A stretch of 39,991 nucleotides of DNA, taken from assembly GCA_001460835.1 (NCBI GenBank), contig CYKH01001596.1:1684-41674 (forward strand), written 5' to 3'. This DNA is from Bodo saltans (taxonomy: Eukaryota > Euglenozoa > Kinetoplastea > Eubodonida > Bodonidae). Each line of letters opens with the position of its first letter. Positions within the stretch are counted from its first letter, which is position 1. The translations under genes and the position numbers were made by a program. Below the pieces are notes generated by a model, which worked only from the letters and a program-made list of their open reading frames with translations, did not search any database and was not told the DNA's origin. This document shows, piece after piece, positions 8,662 through 17,071 of this stretch.

Positions 8662-9510
8662 ATGAGTGAGCAACAGGATCAGGTTCGTGCAACAGAGTTG
8701 GCAGGCTACTTCAAGAGTCTTCGACTCGATCGGGATGTTCACGACGCGGAGGCTTCAACTTCTCGGGCTGATGCCAGTATCACGGACGAACATTTTAGAA
8801 AAATCACGACTCAGGCGAATCACACTTCACCAGCGAGTGCTGGAGACGCCCACAGGCCGCAGAGAGCGGTGCAAATGTCGTCGTTTTACCTGCTACCACT
8901 TCTAAAACCTGAGCATAGAGACAAGAATACTCTCGTCTTAGACCTAGATGAAACGCTTGTTCACAGCAGCTCCTCTCGTGCAAGCCACAATCCTGACAGT
9001 GGCCACGACATAAAGCTGCCACTTATCCTCGATGACGGGCAACGATGCGAAGTATTTGTGAAGCTCCGCCCATTTGTGCACGATTTTCTGAGATCTGTCG
9101 GAGAGATGTTTGAGGTTGTCGTGTTCACAGCGAGCGTCTCGAAGTATGCGTCGCCACTTATTTCTGTTCTAGACCCTGAGGGAAAATACTGCCATCATCG
9201 ATTATATCGAGAGCACTGTACTGAAACACCAGGCACCACAAACAGCATCAATTATGTCAAAGATCTCACTCTGCTTGGAAGGTCTCTGAATAAAGTGATC
9301 ATCATTGATAACAGTCCAATAGCTTACCTTTTCCAACCTCGAAATGCAATTCCATGCACATCATGGCACGGGGATACGGATGACAACGAACTCCCTCAAT
9401 TCCTTCCGCTTTTGCAACTTTTGTCTGTTGTTGACGACGTGTATCCGATCTTGGATGCATATCATGGACTACTCTTAAAGAGCCAACATGTGAAACCAAC
9501 AAGTGAATGA
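8662..9510 (+). CDS. FCP1/SCP-type (HAD) phosphatase
   Basis: 282 residues from ATG 8662. The frame opens at 8512, but that would overlap the kinase gene and precede the acceptor. The HAD phosphatase signature is LVLDLDETLVHSS, with catalytic D94 and D96 and T98. It is followed by VKLRPFVHDFL, VVVFTASVSKYASPLI (motif II Thr), CTETPGTTNSINYVKDLTLL and IIIDNSP (motif III Asp), all typical of the NIF/FCP1 domain of small CTD phosphatases and Dullard/CTDNEP1-like enzymes. The usual SWxxDxxDxEL block appears here as SWHGDTDDNELPQFLPLL. It dephosphorylates phosphoserine/threonine proteins. The substrate is unclear because trypanosomatid RNA polymerase II lacks the heptad CTD. No BRCT domain or membrane anchor is present. 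Confidence 0.9.
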   Translation: MSEQQDQVRATELAGYFKSLRLDRDVHDAEASTSRADASITDEHFRKITTQANHTSPASAGDAHRPQRAVQMSSFYLLPLLKPEHRDKNTLVLDLDETLVHSSSSRASHNPDSGHDIKLPLILDDGQRCEVFVKLRPFVHDFLRSVGEMFEVVVFTASVSKYASPLISVLDPEGKYCHHRLYREHCTETPGTTNSINYVKDLTLLGRSLNKVIIIDNSPIAYLFQPRNAIPCTSWHGDTDDNELPQFLPLLQLLSVVDDVYPILDAYHGLLLKSQHVKPTSE

Positions 9511-9574
9511 TGTGTACCAAAGTTTTCAGTGTCAAGACTATTCTGAGAAACGCAAAATCTGTTACAGTGTGTCA

Positions 9575-9604
9575 GCTTTATCATATTTGATCTGTTTACC
9601 CAAG
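9575..9604 (+). promoter_or_regulatory. Predicted spliced-leader acceptor for the AP-4 sigma gene
   Basis: A moderately T-rich tract ends in cccaag (AG 9603-9604); the first ATG downstream is 9621. Confidence 0.45.
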
Positions 9605-9620
9605 CATCATACATTAGGCT

Positions 9621-10058
9621 ATGACCATTCAGTTCGTCCTTCTCGTCAATAAGCAAGGCCAAACGCGCCTCGCTCAGTACCTCAATTTTATGAGCATCAC
9701 TGAGAGAACAGCACTCGAGGGTGAAGTAGTAAGGAAGTGTTTGCAACGGCGTGAGTCGGACAGCAGCTTCATCGAACATTTATCGTACAAACTCGTTTAC
9801 CGGCGATATGCATCGCTTTTCTTTATCGTAGGAGTTGACGGCGAAGAGAATGAGCTCTCTGTACTAGAATTCATTCATTGCGTTGTCGAAACATTCGACA
9901 AGTACTTCGAAAACGTGTGTGAGCTTGATGTGATGTTCAATGTTGAGAAAGCTCACTTTATTCTAGAAGAAATGATGTCACAAGGAAACGTGTCGGAGAC
10001 AAACAAAATGAATGTTCTTCAGACACTAGTTTTGATGGATAAAGATGGGAAGAAGTAG
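9621..10058 (+). CDS. AP4S1: AP-4 complex sigma subunit
   Basis: 145 residues, the normal size of a clathrin-adaptor sigma subunit. It opens with FVLLVNKQGQTRLAQY, where VNKQGQTRL distinguishes sigma-4 from sigma-1, -2 and -3. It continues with LVYRRYASLFFIVGVDGEENELSVLEFIH and VETFDKYFENVCELDVMFN, the conserved longin-type sigma core, and ends MNVLQTLVLMDKDGKK. In AP-4 the sigma subunit packs in the tetrameric core with epsilon, beta-4 and mu-4 and helps read dileucine-type sorting signals at the trans-Golgi network. Partner subunits are not in this window. Family is certain; sigma-4 rather than sigma-1 is likely from the N-terminal motif. Confidence 0.9.
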   Translation: MTIQFVLLVNKQGQTRLAQYLNFMSITERTALEGEVVRKCLQRRESDSSFIEHLSYKLVYRRYASLFFIVGVDGEENELSVLEFIHCVVETFDKYFENVCELDVMFNVEKAHFILEEMMSQGNVSETNKMNVLQTLVLMDKDGKK

Positions 10059-10137
10059 GATGTGTGATGCGTTCCATTGCTCGAGTATTTTCCGCTTCCC
10101 CCCTTGACACAAAATTGTTGCTGTATTGTATTTGAAT

Positions 10138-10159
10138 GTTTTCTGGTTTCATCCTCAAG
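10138..10159 (+). promoter_or_regulatory. Predicted spliced-leader acceptor that decides the start at 10169
   Basis: gttttctggtttcatcctcaag is followed by AG at 10158-10159. No AG occurs between the earlier C/T tract near 10086-10104 and this point, so an upstream in-frame ATG at 10136 would be removed from the mature message. Confidence 0.55.
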
Positions 10160-10168
10160 TTGATACCA

Positions 10169-10570
10169 ATGACTCAAATCGGCGTAAGAACTGTTCAAAC
10201 ACCGGCTAAGACCAGCGGTGAGCACTTCGAGGTCATTGAGGAGAATCCATTTCGAAGCGTGATGCTCAGAGTCACTGGTATTTGGTGCCGTTTCTCTGAT
10301 TTTGCACGGACGCCAGGCATTCTTTGCATGGCTACCCTGTGGTGGGGGATGTATCCGAGATTTGCTCGATTTCGCCACAATAACATCCGACGGTATCGCA
10401 GAAAACAAGTTGAATACCGTGAAGGACTCTTTCACACAAAAAACATCACTAAGATTCGTGATCCGAACGAAGTTCGGCCAGGCTGGAAGGGATGGGCTGG
10501 ATTTTTCGTGCTTGCTCGCGGATTTCAAGATGCGACAGAAATGCCAGAGATGCAATCTTTCCCAACGTAG
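10169..10570 (+). CDS. Unrecognised small basic protein
   Basis: 133 residues from ATG 10169; the frame also holds an ATG at 10136, but the predicted acceptor lies between the two. I do not recognise the family. A moderately hydrophobic, Trp-rich segment (TPGILCMATLWWGMYPRF) may be a single membrane span. It is followed by a strongly basic stretch (RFRHNNIRRYRRKQ) and a Trp/Pro-containing tail (RPGWKGWAGFF). This size and layout is common among accessory subunits of mitochondrial inner-membrane complexes or mitoribosomes, but that is only a suggestion. It sits between AP-4 sigma and another unrecognised gene. Confidence 0.65.
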   Translation: MTQIGVRTVQTPAKTSGEHFEVIEENPFRSVMLRVTGIWCRFSDFARTPGILCMATLWWGMYPRFARFRHNNIRRYRRKQVEYREGLFHTKNITKIRDPNEVRPGWKGWAGFFVLARGFQDATEMPEMQSFPT

Positions 10571-10678
10571 TTCAGCAGTTCCCTTGTTTCAACATCAAAA
10601 GAAAATTATCAATTGGATTCCGTGATGTCCTCACAGTATTATTGAAATCAAAATTGAGTCCTTTGCGTTTCAAAAGTT

Positions 10679-11467
10679 ATGGAGAAACCAGAATTGTATG
10701 TTGTTGCTTCGGGATGTCCTAAGTTCAGCACAATTGATGGGCGACACAGTTGTTATGTCGTTCCCCCTCATCCGTTGGTACCAGTACCGTTGTACAGCGA
10801 AGTGTCGCCCATCCAATCGATCACGCATTCAATTGGTGAGAACCCTTGTCGAATCCCTCAGTTGTTTCGTGGGATGAAAGTCATTGCCATTGCTCGAGGC
10901 GTCGTTGAAGTCACTGATTCAGTACTAGGACGAAATACGTTTTGTGCACCAGCAGCGTTCTTGGTGGACTCTTCAACTGGTGTCTTGCTGCAAATTGATC
11001 AAAGCGCTGATGCGATTGTTGTTCAAATTGAGATAGCTGTCACCTCGTCTTCCTCATCCCCAAAGCTGTTGGTTCCAGTCGTTGGCGGAACGAGCGAGTG
11101 CAGCCAATTTCACTGGCCAGGGTTGCCGCTGGTGGTTGATGTACTAACTTTGAACCCTCAGACGTCAGTTACTCTCCCTGGTAATTTGGACGGCGTGGTT
11201 GAGTGCACTGTCTTTGCAGATGGTTTCGGAAGAGTAGGCGCTGGGGTCACTGAGGAATACTTCTCCCCTGGGTCCGTTGCGTACCGGAACATTCATCCCC
11301 AATCTCCTTGTCTCACTGTTCAAAGCAAGGAGCTAGTTTTTGGTGCGCGTGTAACTTTCGGAAATATTGAAGCTGGAGCGAGACAAGTATCGACTGTTCC
11401 AGTGACGGAGAAGCTTGATTACAACAAAGGGCTATTCTTCAAGCCAATTTCGCGAGTCGATGTGTAG
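10679..11467 (+). CDS. Unrecognised beta-rich protein
   Basis: 262 residues. No signal peptide, membrane span or known motif was seen. The sequence is rich in Val, Gly and Ser with alternating hydrophobic residues (VVEVTDSVLG, VVVDVLTLNPQTSVTLPG, VECTVFADGFGRV), suggesting an all-beta fold such as a cupin-like or jelly-roll barrel; I cannot confirm this. His and Glu metal ligands typical of cupins are not clearly arranged. The ATG lies two bases after the AG at 10675-10676 that follows a short pyrimidine tract, so the 5' UTR would be almost nil. The next in-frame ATG (MKVIAIARG) is about 65 codons downstream and would remove conserved-looking sequence. Confidence 0.65.
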   Translation: MEKPELYVVASGCPKFSTIDGRHSCYVVPPHPLVPVPLYSEVSPIQSITHSIGENPCRIPQLFRGMKVIAIARGVVEVTDSVLGRNTFCAPAAFLVDSSTGVLLQIDQSADAIVVQIEIAVTSSSSSPKLLVPVVGGTSECSQFHWPGLPLVVDVLTLNPQTSVTLPGNLDGVVECTVFADGFGRVGAGVTEEYFSPGSVAYRNIHPQSPCLTVQSKELVFGARVTFGNIEAGARQVSTVPVTEKLDYNKGLFFKPISRVDV

Positions 11468-11534
11468 AGTTTTCAAATTTGAAAACTAGAACGAAGAATA
11501 ACGTTAACGGTTGGCGCTCACAGTGATTGAACCA

Positions 11535-11554
11535 CCTTTTTCTTTTTTTTGGAG
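11535..11554 (+). promoter_or_regulatory. Predicted spliced-leader acceptor for NMT
   Basis: ccttttttctttttttttgg runs into AG at 11553-11554 (another at 11558-11559); the ATG is at 11572. Confidence 0.65.
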
Positions 11555-11571
11555 TTTAGGAAAATCATTAA

Positions 11572-12798
11572 ATGCCAGAGCAGGCGGCGAAGCCGGCGGC
11601 GGATGTTGCGCAGTCAATGCACGAGTTTTGGAGTACCCAGCCAGTGCCACAAGGCGAGAAAGAAGCCCAAGAGGGCCCACTCGAGAAGAAGACAGTCGAT
11701 GATGTTCCTAAGTCGCCTTACCCTATTGCATCAGTGCTGGAGTGGTGGGTCCCAGATGTCCTTGAATCAGAAGACGACTTGCGTCAAATTTACGAACTCC
11801 TTCGTGACAACTACGTCGAGGATGACGACTCGATGTTCCGATTCAACTACTCGCATGCTTTCCTGAAGTGGGCGTTAACTCCCCCCGGCTATGTGAAGGA
11901 ATGGCACGTTGCTGTGCGAAGGAAGAATGACAAGAGTGTCGTGGCGTTCATCTCTGGCATTCCTATCGACATCGCCGTGAAGCCGTCAGCCGGTGGCGAC
12001 GCTGAGGTAAGGAAGATGTGTGAAATCAATTTCCTGTGCATTCATAAGCGTCTTCGTGAGAAGAAACTGGCACCAATTCTGATCAAAGAAGTGACCCGCA
12101 GAGTGAACGTCCTTGATATTTGGCAAGCGGTGTACACGGCTGGAATTGTACTTCCAACTCCGTTTACGTCTGCGCAGTACTTCCACCGCTCACTCAACCC
12201 AGAAAAGCTAGTAGCCATTCGCTTCTCGAGGATTCCTCCTCAGTATGAAAAGTTTCAAAATCCGATGCAGATGATGAAGCGCAATTACGCCGTTCCAAAT
12301 GCCCCTGCTGTCCGAGGTTTCCGCGAGATGGAGGCAGGCGACGTCCCCGCGGTCAAATCCATTCTGAATGCATCATTAGCGAAATTCAGCGTTGCACCTA
12401 CTTTTACCGAAGAGGAGGTCCACCATTGGCTTTTGCCACGCGAGGGCGTTGTGTTCAGTTTCGTTGTTGCAGACTCAAATAACGTCGCTACCGATTTCGT
12501 AAGCTTCTACAGCCTCCCCTCCACTGTGATCGGCAACAGCAAGTACAATGAACTGAACGCTGCGTACACGTACTACTACTCCGCCAACACAGTGCCCATT
12601 AAAGTTCTCATGGGAGATGTGCTGTCTGCAGCAAAGGCGAAGGGATTTGACGTGGTCAACACGCTAGATATTCTTGACAATAAAGAGTTTCTGCAAGACC
12701 TCAAATTCGGCCCCGGTGATGGCAACCTTCACTACTACTTCTACAATTGGGGCTATCCCATTGTGCAGCCGAAGTCTGTGGGTTTAGTGATGCTGTAG
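11572..12798 (+). CDS. NMT: Glycylpeptide N-tetradecanoyltransferase
   Basis: 408 residues, close to trypanosomatid NMT. It transfers myristate from myristoyl-CoA to the N-terminal glycine of proteins. Visible hallmarks are HEFWSTQPVPQ at 17-27 (the FWxTQPVP entry motif), EINFLCIHKRLREKKLAPIL at about 151-170 (KINFLCVHKKLRxKRLAPVL block), GIVLPTPFTSAQYFHRSLNP, the C-terminal-half FYSLPSTVIG and AYTYYYSANTVPI, and FGPGDGNLHYYFYNWG. The terminal VGLVML supplies the free C-terminal carboxylate that acts as catalytic base. Both GNAT-like halves are complete. The enzyme is cytosolic and ribosome-associated in other eukaryotes. A predicted substrate (MGSVVS-starting kinase at 38103) lies in the same window. 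Confidence 0.97.
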   Translation: MPEQAAKPAADVAQSMHEFWSTQPVPQGEKEAQEGPLEKKTVDDVPKSPYPIASVLEWWVPDVLESEDDLRQIYELLRDNYVEDDDSMFRFNYSHAFLKWALTPPGYVKEWHVAVRRKNDKSVVAFISGIPIDIAVKPSAGGDAEVRKMCEINFLCIHKRLREKKLAPILIKEVTRRVNVLDIWQAVYTAGIVLPTPFTSAQYFHRSLNPEKLVAIRFSRIPPQYEKFQNPMQMMKRNYAVPNAPAVRGFREMEAGDVPAVKSILNASLAKFSVAPTFTEEEVHHWLLPREGVVFSFVVADSNNVATDFVSFYSLPSTVIGNSKYNELNAAYTYYYSANTVPIKVLMGDVLSAAKAKGFDVVNTLDILDNKEFLQDLKFGPGDGNLHYYFYNWGYPIVQPKSVGLVML

Positions 12799-12874
12799 GA
12801 ATGCTTATTCGAATTAGTAATTTACTCCATCTAAGATGTATTCGTTGTTGACATGGCAGTGATGATCAACAGCG

Positions 12875-12905
12875 TTTTTTCTTTTTGTCGCGCGTGAATA
12901 CATAG
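12875..12905 (+). promoter_or_regulatory. Predicted spliced-leader acceptor for the WD40 gene
   Basis: gttttttctttttgtcg, then no AG until 12904-12905; ATG at 12922. Confidence 0.55.
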
Positions 12906-12921
12906 ATCTGTAGTACAAACA

Positions 12922-15231
12922 ATGTTCAACGCGGTTTTTTTTGAATCTGCTGGATATTTGAGCGCTTCCAATAAAGTTTCTTCCGCTGCAGAAAAGAAAA
13001 TAGGAAAGACGCACTCCGCGTTGACATGCGGGGTAGCTGCTCCCAGATCTGATGGAACTGTGTTTGCTGGAAGACAAGATGGAGAAGTGGTGGCATGGCA
13101 ATTATCTCGAGGGAAGTCCACTGCTGAAGACAAACCAACTCTCCAGTCAAAACTCAGAGTACTGGGCAATCACAAAGGCAGCGTCACGTGCCTCGCATAT
13201 TACCCCGCGAGAAAATTGTTATTCTCTGGCTCCTCTGACTCTCAAGTAGCAATGTGGGATCCTTTCCAAGTGTATCAACGATCAGGGACTGGATCTTCTG
13301 CAGCCCGACTGCAGTTGATGCCTGCGCACGATGCAACTGTCACAGCGATGGCTGTTCACTGCAATGTCTTGGTGACTGGGAGCGTGGACAAAACAGTGAA
13401 GATTTGGATGTTTGATGAGCGAAGAGAGGGTTTAGCTATTCCTTTGCTGATCGCTAAGCAAGCGTTTGTGTTTGACAACTGGATCACCACAATATTTTCC
13501 ACACTCACGAAGGCAACTGAGGTCCAAACAGAAGACATCTTCATTGGCGACGCCAGTGGAAACGTAACATCGCTCCACAGCGTGATGACTCCAATGATTC
13601 AGAAGGGCTCAGTGGAGGACAATGGTGTGCTGCAGGTGGAGCTTGTTCGACATAAACGACTCGCAGAGGGTGCACCGGCGCAGCCTGGATCGGGCGATGC
13701 AGTGCCCAAGTCAGTGACCGCTATTTTACCGATCCCAACAGTGAATTCGATGGTGACATTGGGCTTTGGCCACTACGCCCTCATCACCGACACCGTCAAA
13801 GGGTCTGTGTTGGGTCGAGTGGAGCACCCAGATTGTATTGGAAGTAGTGGCAAGAGTGCAAGCGCAACACGATTCGGAGCGGTGCTCTATTTGAGCCTGC
13901 GTGAAGAGATGATCCTGATGGACAATGCTGGGGCGGTCTTCCTGTGGGATAGCAGGACAAACCAATTTTTGTGTCAGAGGCCAGTTGGCCAAGGCAACCA
14001 CCGTGCTCGAGGCCTCATGGAGTTTCCGTCGCAACATGGGGCAGGAGCCTCGTACCTTCGGTCGGCAGATGAGCAGTTTCTTGTGTTGCTTGACGAGGGC
14101 ATTGAAATCATCAGTGTTGTGCATGTGAGAGCGGTGACAGAGCTGAAGGGTCACGAGGGGCGTGTAATTGGTGTCCAGGTGAACCACTTGTCTGAATACG
14201 CTGCCCTCAGCGTCACAACCGACGATGAGTCCCCTACACAAGGTCACGGCAGCGGAACCGAAACTCAGGATGTTGCGTTTGTGACTGCTGGAGTTGACAA
14301 CAAAGTGTGCCTTTGGTCGAGCAGATTATCACTAGTGAGATCGTTTACGGAGAAGTTTAGCGAGATCTCCAGCTTTTGCTTTCTCCCACACCTAGATTTT
14401 TGTGTCACAGGACACGATAACGGGAGCGTCAAGTTTTGGGGACTTGGCAGTGATCGCAGTGTTCGCTTCACCGCTCATGACAATACAATCTCCACAGTTG
14501 CAGAGGGCTTGCACAAACTTGAAAAGCGCACTAATGAAATTGTGCCGTGGCACCACTTGTTCACCATTTCGTATGATGGGTGCCTTGCGGTTTGGGAAAT
14601 GCCTGTAGAAAACAGCAAACCAAAGTGTGAGGGAAGAGTCCGTGTTTCGAACAGTGAGCTTGTGTGCGGTGTGTACGACCCTATTGCACATAGCTACATT
14701 GTTGGCGACAATGACGGTATTATCAGTATGTGGAGTGTGGACGAGTTGAAACCCCTTCGAAGGTTTCAGCACTCCCATATGTCAGGGGTCGGAAGGGTGC
14801 GACCTGCACACAGTGAGGCCGTCACGACGATCACACTAGATGGAAACATCGCCATCAGCGGAGGGGAGGATGGTCGGATCTTCATGTGGAATAGTGTCAG
14901 TGGCGAGTGTCTGAAGGAATTCAACACCACATCGGTTGCACCCGAGTACACAGCGGCGGCAGCGTCCGGCTGGGGTGAGATTCAGCAGCTTCACGTCAAC
15001 AACGAGACAGGTGACCTCATCGCATGCACGAGGTCAGGGGTGGTGCTGCAATTTGATCAGTCTTCTGGCCTCCCGACTGCGTTTTTCAAAGCTCAAACAG
15101 AGATCAGCGCACTCAGTATCAACCCATACGGACGTGAAGTGATCCTGGGCTTGGACTCGGGGTTCGTTGTCCGAGCACCGCTTACAATGTTCAAAGCACT
15201 TACAGTCGCATTTGACGACGATGTAGAGTAG
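12922..15231 (+). CDS. WD40-repeat protein, probably two propellers
   Basis: 769 residues. WD40 blades recur through the whole length: HKGSVTCLAYYPARKLLFSG with SQVAMWD, HDATVTAMAVHCNVLVTGS with KTVKIW, LKGHEGRVIGVQV followed by NKVCLWSS, ISSFCFLPHLDFCVTGHDNG with SVKFWG, SEAVTTITLDGNIAISGGED with GRIFMWN. The count (roughly 12-14 blades) fits two seven-bladed propellers. No other domain, signal or membrane span is visible. Such double-propeller proteins are typically scaffolds in flagellar, trafficking or ubiquitin complexes. The start is the first ATG after the acceptor. Specific orthology is not recognised. Confidence 0.85.
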   Translation: MFNAVFFESAGYLSASNKVSSAAEKKIGKTHSALTCGVAAPRSDGTVFAGRQDGEVVAWQLSRGKSTAEDKPTLQSKLRVLGNHKGSVTCLAYYPARKLLFSGSSDSQVAMWDPFQVYQRSGTGSSAARLQLMPAHDATVTAMAVHCNVLVTGSVDKTVKIWMFDERREGLAIPLLIAKQAFVFDNWITTIFSTLTKATEVQTEDIFIGDASGNVTSLHSVMTPMIQKGSVEDNGVLQVELVRHKRLAEGAPAQPGSGDAVPKSVTAILPIPTVNSMVTLGFGHYALITDTVKGSVLGRVEHPDCIGSSGKSASATRFGAVLYLSLREEMILMDNAGAVFLWDSRTNQFLCQRPVGQGNHRARGLMEFPSQHGAGASYLRSADEQFLVLLDEGIEIISVVHVRAVTELKGHEGRVIGVQVNHLSEYAALSVTTDDESPTQGHGSGTETQDVAFVTAGVDNKVCLWSSRLSLVRSFTEKFSEISSFCFLPHLDFCVTGHDNGSVKFWGLGSDRSVRFTAHDNTISTVAEGLHKLEKRTNEIVPWHHLFTISYDGCLAVWEMPVENSKPKCEGRVRVSNSELVCGVYDPIAHSYIVGDNDGIISMWSVDELKPLRRFQHSHMSGVGRVRPAHSEAVTTITLDGNIAISGGEDGRIFMWNSVSGECLKEFNTTSVAPEYTAAAASGWGEIQQLHVNNETGDLIACTRSGVVLQFDQSSGLPTAFFKAQTEISALSINPYGREVILGLDSGFVVRAPLTMFKALTVAFDDDVE

Positions 15232-15296
15232 AGTTCATCGTTAGATTGTAGCATGCGATTGACTTGCACTAATGTTGGACCACTAGCGAAATCATT

Positions 15297-15316
15297 TGCC
15301 TTTGTTGTCTCTGCAG
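15297..15316 (+). promoter_or_regulatory. Predicted spliced-leader acceptor that decides the glycosyltransferase start
   Basis: ttgcctttgttgtctctgcag has AG at 15315-15316. The frame is open from a TTG upstream, but the first in-frame ATG is at 15341. Confidence 0.65.
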
Positions 15317-15340
15317 ACATGTAACGCTAACAATAATGAA

Positions 15341-16978
15341 ATGAAGTTGCATCGCCGGCTCGTTTTCATTATTCTTGCACTGCTCATCTCATGGCAGTTT
15401 TGGAATATTGTGTCATTGGCACCTAGCCCAGCACCTTTGCAGTCTCCGACGATCACGCTGGTTTCTCCAACAAGCACTGAATCAACGCAGCAGTCCGAAC
15501 CGGATAAGGATTTAGCAAACTTGCCAGAGAGGTGGGTAGAAACTTTGCTTCATTTTTACCGCCTTCACGGAGCCGACAACTACTGCTCTGAGGTTCGGCG
15601 GTTTGTCTTGGATACACTTGTAGCATCGGACTCAGCCTTTACCCCAGAATTAGCAGCACTCCTCCAACGACAACACCGAATGCACGAAGCTGTCGCTAAC
15701 GGCACACCCTTATCCAATCAAACGTACCTAATTTGGTCTCTTAGTGGAGGACTAGGGAATAGATTTCAGTCACTGGTGAGCACCTTCATGCTCGCCCTAC
15801 TATCGGAGAGAGTTTTGCTCCTAAAAGACTGGTTTACTCCGCTGCCCAAGAACTCCAAGCACAACAAGCCACTTATATTTCCGGCACCCTACACAGATGA
15901 GTATCAGTTGGAGGCGCTACAGAAACTCTTTTGGTTCTCAAACCCACTGGTTTCAGAATCACAACCGCGCGCTGAGAACTCGAAATTAATTTGTCCCATT
16001 TTTCCAATGATGACCGTCTCACAGTTCCAATCTCAATACCCGTCTCATTTTGGAGACGCCAAGCGTGCAGTGCCGTCGAAGCTGGGCCATGTTAAAATCG
16101 ACCTTTCTGCTCGGCACGACAAGAAACTTCTAAGGTGGACCAGAGTAGCTTGCGGAAATGTGTCCGATCACTCGAAAGACTCTGATACAAAGTTCAATAG
16201 CGATAGAATGCACTTCTTTTTCCCTGAAACGTTCGTCTACATTTGGACGAATCAGTATTTCCTACCATTGCTGTTTGCGAATCCGTTTCACGGGGCACAA
16301 ATGCGCAGACTACTGCCAGTGAAGCCGTACTCAACCTTATTAAGGCTGTTGGTGATTCCCTCTGCTGACGTAATGCGGCGAGTTGCATTGTTTTTTGACA
16401 TGCAAGAAAAGCGTTTCCCTCAGCAACCACTAGTGCCTGGAAAATACGTAGCCCTACAGGTTCGTGCGTTTTCTTTCCCAGAAATGCCAGACCTTGCAAA
16501 AGCTTTCCTAAAGTGCTTGAAGGGGAGTTCCAAACGGCACGGTGAACCTTTCTTTTTGGCATCGATGCATGAGCCAATTCGATCAGCGTTTGCATCAACG
16601 TACAATGCGTCGATCCTCCGTATGCAGTCGGAGAGGGTAGCTGGGGATCAACACACAGGAAAGGGGGCTGACGCTGATATTGAGGCACTGGTGGATATGC
16701 TGCTGCTCGCTCTAGGAAATAAGGTGTTCCTCTCTCCAGGTTCAACCTTTGGCACATTCTCAGCAGCATTTGGCGATATTCCAGCTGTTCGGGTGAATTG
16801 GAAGGAGATGAATAGCCAGCGCTCAGTTTGTGAAGCATTGTTGTCGCTACAACCCTGCTTTGGGTCGTGGTATAAGTATGACCATCTCTTCCAGCGAAGC
16901 AACCTTGGCTCCAACAGGAGCAACAACGATATCCCTTGTACACTGAGGCCGCTTCCAACGGATGTCATGTTTTGCTAG
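15341..16978 (+). CDS. GT37-like fucosyltransferase, type II membrane
   Basis: 545 residues. A short basic tail then one membrane span at about 7-26 (VFIILALLISWQFW) gives Golgi type II topology, followed by a Pro/Ser/Thr stem. The catalytic region contains GGLGNRFQSLVSTF plus ALLSERVLLLKDWF at 136-165, matching the plant xyloglucan alpha-1,2-fucosyltransferase signature (GLGNRxLxxxSxFLYALLTxRVLL). Further matches are YFLPLLFANPFHGAQMRRLL, YVALQVRAF (plant IQIRVF, GDP-fucose pocket) and VFLSPGSTFGTFS (plant VTSSWSTFGYVA) in the correct order. It probably transfers fucose from GDP-fucose to a cell-surface glycan. The acceptor is unknown because kinetoplastids have no xyloglucan. Fold and donor are inferred from motif order. 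Confidence 0.75.
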   Translation: MKLHRRLVFIILALLISWQFWNIVSLAPSPAPLQSPTITLVSPTSTESTQQSEPDKDLANLPERWVETLLHFYRLHGADNYCSEVRRFVLDTLVASDSAFTPELAALLQRQHRMHEAVANGTPLSNQTYLIWSLSGGLGNRFQSLVSTFMLALLSERVLLLKDWFTPLPKNSKHNKPLIFPAPYTDEYQLEALQKLFWFSNPLVSESQPRAENSKLICPIFPMMTVSQFQSQYPSHFGDAKRAVPSKLGHVKIDLSARHDKKLLRWTRVACGNVSDHSKDSDTKFNSDRMHFFFPETFVYIWTNQYFLPLLFANPFHGAQMRRLLPVKPYSTLLRLLVIPSADVMRRVALFFDMQEKRFPQQPLVPGKYVALQVRAFSFPEMPDLAKAFLKCLKGSSKRHGEPFFLASMHEPIRSAFASTYNASILRMQSERVAGDQHTGKGADADIEALVDMLLLALGNKVFLSPGSTFGTFSAAFGDIPAVRVNWKEMNSQRSVCEALLSLQPCFGSWYKYDHLFQRSNLGSNRSNNDIPCTLRPLPTDVMFC

Positions 16979-17020
16979 GGTGGCTATTATTTTTAGAGAC
17001 CGTTGAGCTTACGGTGCTCA

Positions 17021-17064
17021 CTATTCTCCATATTTCTCTATTTCTTTGTTTCTTTTTCGTGCAG
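17021..17064 (+). promoter_or_regulatory. Predicted spliced-leader acceptor that decides the start at 17072
   Basis: A 40-base pyrimidine run ends in cgtgcag (AG 17063-17064), the strongest site in the window. The open frame upstream starts at a TTG and encodes the tract itself as a false hydrophobic leader. Confidence 0.75.
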
Positions 17065-17071
17065 GGAAACG

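Noticed and set aside
17003-17071. Hydrophobic leader on the coiled-coil protein (LFSIFLYFFVSF)
   Set aside because: It translates the pyrimidine tract from a TTG codon; the mature message should start after AG 17063-17064.
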